From contig DFHF01000010.1 of NCBI GenBank assembly GCA_002371825.1, positions 20,406-35,858 of the forward strand: DNA of 15,453 bases, in the 5' to 3' direction. The translations under genes and the position numbers were made by a program. Source of the stretch: Ruminococcus flavefaciens. Its GTDB lineage: Bacteria; Bacillota; Clostridia; Oscillospirales; Ruminococcaceae. Position 1 is the first letter of the stretch; every line of letters begins with the position of its first letter. The notes beneath the pieces are model-generated. The model was not told where the DNA came from. It made no database searches and saw nothing but the letters and a program-made list of their open reading frames with translations. Below, piece after piece: positions 14,223 through 15,453 of the stretch.

Positions 14223-14714
14223 TTACAGGTTACGCCACTCTTTCGCAGGTTCGTGCTTTCCGCAATCATCGGTCGTTTTCGGCCAGTTAAGCTTCCATTC
14301 TGTATATTCGGCCTTGCTGATCTTACCGTCAGCAAGGTCTTTTTTTCGTCTTTGCCACTCAGAAAGGAGGTCAGTCATCAGGATAGAGCCGAAAACAACA
14401 CCCTTGCGCTTGTTGCCGTCCTCGTCCTCGCAGTCAACAATGCTGATTGGATAATGCTCGTCAAGCTCAAAGAGAAGTTCCATAACACCTTCCGCTCCGA
14501 GTATCTCATCATCAGCAAGGAAACGAGGGTTCACATCCAATGCCTCGGCAAACAATTCGACAAGTGCCTGCTTGGGTGTGCGTGTGCCTGATTCATACTG
14601 TGCGATACGGACATCGGCGGACTTTTCATCAAAGCCGACTGCCATACCGAGCTGTTTCTGCGTCATTCCTCTGAAATCACGAATGCGGTGTATCTTATCT
14701 CCGATAATGCTCAT
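14223..14714 (-). CDS. XRE-family helix-turn-helix regulator
   Basis: Encodes 163 residues. An N-terminal Cro/CI-type DNA-binding domain spans about residues 4-67: IHRIRDFRGMTQKQLGMAVGF, then RIAQYESGTRTPK and ALDVNPRFLA. A hydrophilic C-terminal part of about 95 residues follows, with acidic and basic stretches and no protease or enzyme motif; I do not recognise it. The ATG at 14712-14714 has AAGGAG about 9 nt upstream. It lies 39 nt after the preceding minus-strand gene and is most likely co-transcribed with it from the 15350-15378 promoter. A natural guess is that it represses that promoter and the divergent one through the TGTTTAG sites. Such regulators commonly mark mobile or accessory regions. 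Confidence 0.85.
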   Translation of the reverse strand: MSIIGDKIHRIRDFRGMTQKQLGMAVGFDEKSADVRIAQYESGTRTPKQALVELFAEALDVNPRFLADDEILGAEGVMELLFELDEHYPISIVDCEDEDGNKRKGVVFGSILMTDLLSEWQRRKKDLADGKISKAEYTEWKLNWPKTTDDCGKHEPAKEWRNL

Positions 14715-14753
14715 GGTGGTTCACTCCTTATTTATGTTCTGTTTGGCAAAATC

Positions 14754-15317
14754 TCATACTATCCAGGTAAAGACCTCAGCTGCACTTTCATAGTTTTCCA
14801 TATGATCGTGGATATTCCAGATCCACGCAGTTGCTATGTAAATATACTCTTTTTCTCGGTCGATCAAATAGAAAGATACTGCTTTTGTTCCTGATGGTGC
14901 TTCTCCATTAAAGTCGTACCAGAACATTTTATATCCTTTTTTAAAATCTTCCGGAAACCACTTGAATTCATCATTAGGATCAGGGAAACTAATTGCGAAA
15001 GTATTATCCTCAGTTGACAAACCATATGTAAATAAGTGTTCATCAGAATCTCTGCTCTCAATTGGAACGGAAGTCTTAACATAATATTTCTTTCCAATTT
15101 CAAGGGAATCCGTTCTTATTCTGATCTGTTTTTCTTCATAGTCAGTCGCTTCAATGATATGGTTTTCATCATTATTGATATACACTCCATGTGATGTGTT
15201 CCAGCTATCCACTATATCGAATGAGATATTCTTTTCGTCCTCATCTACGATCTCAATGTCAACAAGCGGGGTTCTGAGTACAGTCACGTTGCTTTCTAAC
15301 ACCTTATCTTCTTTCAA
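14754..15317 (-). CDS. Unknown acidic, probably cytoplasmic protein
   Basis: Encodes 187 residues. I chose TTG at 15315-15317 as the start because GGAGG lies 8 nt upstream; the in-frame GTG at 15324-15326 overlaps that ribosome site. The protein has no signal peptide and no membrane helix. It is acidic, with alternating hydrophobic residues suggesting a mainly beta fold, many aromatic residues in the second half (FKWFPEDFKKGYKMFWYDF) and an end reading EVFTWIV. I do not recognise the family. It is the first gene of a two-gene unit with the XRE regulator, an arrangement seen in toxin-antitoxin, phage and integrative-element control modules, but nothing here proves such a role. Confidence 0.7.
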   Translation of the reverse strand: MKEDKVLESNVTVLRTPLVDIEIVDEDEKNISFDIVDSWNTSHGVYINNDENHIIEATDYEEKQIRIRTDSLEIGKKYYVKTSVPIESRDSDEHLFTYGLSTEDNTFAISFPDPNDEFKWFPEDFKKGYKMFWYDFNGEAPSGTKAVSFYLIDREKEYIYIATAWIWNIHDHMENYESAAEVFTWIV

Positions 15318-15349
15318 ATGATTCACCTCCGAGATAATGGCTTTACTGC

Positions 15350-15378
15350 ATTATAACATATTTGTTTAGGATAGTCAA
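15350..15378 (-). promoter_or_regulatory. Leftward promoter of the unknown gene / XRE unit
   Basis: TTGACT (15373-15378), a 17-bp spacer and TATAAT (15350-15355) with an extended TG (TGT before the -10) on the minus strand. A TGTTTAG element lies in the spacer and an inverted copy lies just upstream of the -35. Confidence 0.85.
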
Positions 15379-15447
15379 TAGATACTAAACAAAAAAATTT
15401 AGAAAAATTTCGATTTAGGGGTTGACAAAAGCAAAAATGTTTAGTAT
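15363..15447. promoter_or_regulatory. Three TGTTTAG-type sites, candidate operators
   Basis: TGTTTAG at 15363-15369 (plus orientation), ATACTAAACA at 15382-15391 (minus orientation) and its exact inverse TGTTTAGTAT at 15438-15447. The first two bracket the -35 of the leftward promoter; the third overlaps the -10 of the rightward promoter. This is the layout expected for a repressor shared by two divergent promoters. Confidence 0.6.
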
Positions 15448-15450
15448 AAT
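15422..15450 (+). promoter_or_regulatory. Strong rightward promoter at the window edge
   Basis: Perfect TTGACA (15422-15427), a 17-bp spacer and perfect TATAAT (15445-15450). It drives a gene beyond the window. Confidence 0.85.
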
Positions 15451-15453
15451 AAG

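Noticed and set aside
15318..15326. GTG start for the unknown gene before the XRE regulator
   Set aside because: The GTG overlaps the GGAGG ribosome site; the TTG three codons on is correctly spaced.
1..15453. CRISPR arrays, tRNA, rRNA, insertion sequences
   Set aside because: No regularly spaced repeats of CRISPR type, no tRNA-like cloverleaf, no rRNA stretch and no transposase were recognised by eye; short or diverged RNA genes could be missed.

Overview
The window looks like chromosome from a low-to-moderate-GC Gram-positive anaerobe of the Clostridia. A Ruminococcus-like gut bacterium is my best guess, from protein similarity I recall, strong AGGAGG-type ribosome sites and textbook TTGACA/TATAAT promoters. 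This was read by eye; no database search was run.

Positions 1-8475 hold one long minus-strand polyamine operon. It starts at a strong promoter (8447-8475), followed by a leader of about 270 nt that folds well and ends in an intrinsic terminator just before the first gene. The order is speD (AdoMet decarboxylase), speA (arginine/lysine-type decarboxylase), a small membrane protein, speE (spermidine synthase), speB (agmatinase), six small membrane-protein genes or remnants, and the start of a carboxy(nor)spermidine dehydrogenase that runs off the left edge. Arginine to agmatine (SpeA) to putrescine (SpeB) to spermidine (SpeE with decarboxylated AdoMet from SpeD) is complete. The partial gene suggests a second, aspartate-semialdehyde-dependent route.

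Five of the six small membrane-protein genes share a DUF3592-like pattern: an N-terminal membrane helix, C-T-E-x-V-x-A-x-V, Y-x-Y-x-G, G-x-x-V-x-L-Y-I-D-P, and a C-terminal helix. Two of these five are frameshifted, at or beside A-runs. The sixth (2567-3118) has the same topology but lacks the core motif.

Positions 8507-9326 hold a separate AT-rich minus-strand gene for a membrane-anchored coiled-coil protein of unknown function, with its own promoter. Positions 9533-12267 hold a plus-strand YfhO-family multi-pass membrane protein with its own promoter, leader hairpins and terminator. Positions 12390-14110 hold guaA (GMP synthase), with a promoter and a leader containing a strong GC-rich hairpin.

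Right of guaA (14117-15453) the content changes. A two-gene minus-strand unit (unknown protein, then an XRE-type regulator) is read from a promoter at 15350-15378. A second, divergent promoter fires rightward off the window. Three copies of a TGTTTAG element sit in or next to these promoters and look like operators for the XRE protein. This may be the edge of an accessory element next to the guaA 3' end.

The best candidates for something undescribed are the structured speD leader RNA and the DUF3592-like array built into a polyamine operon.
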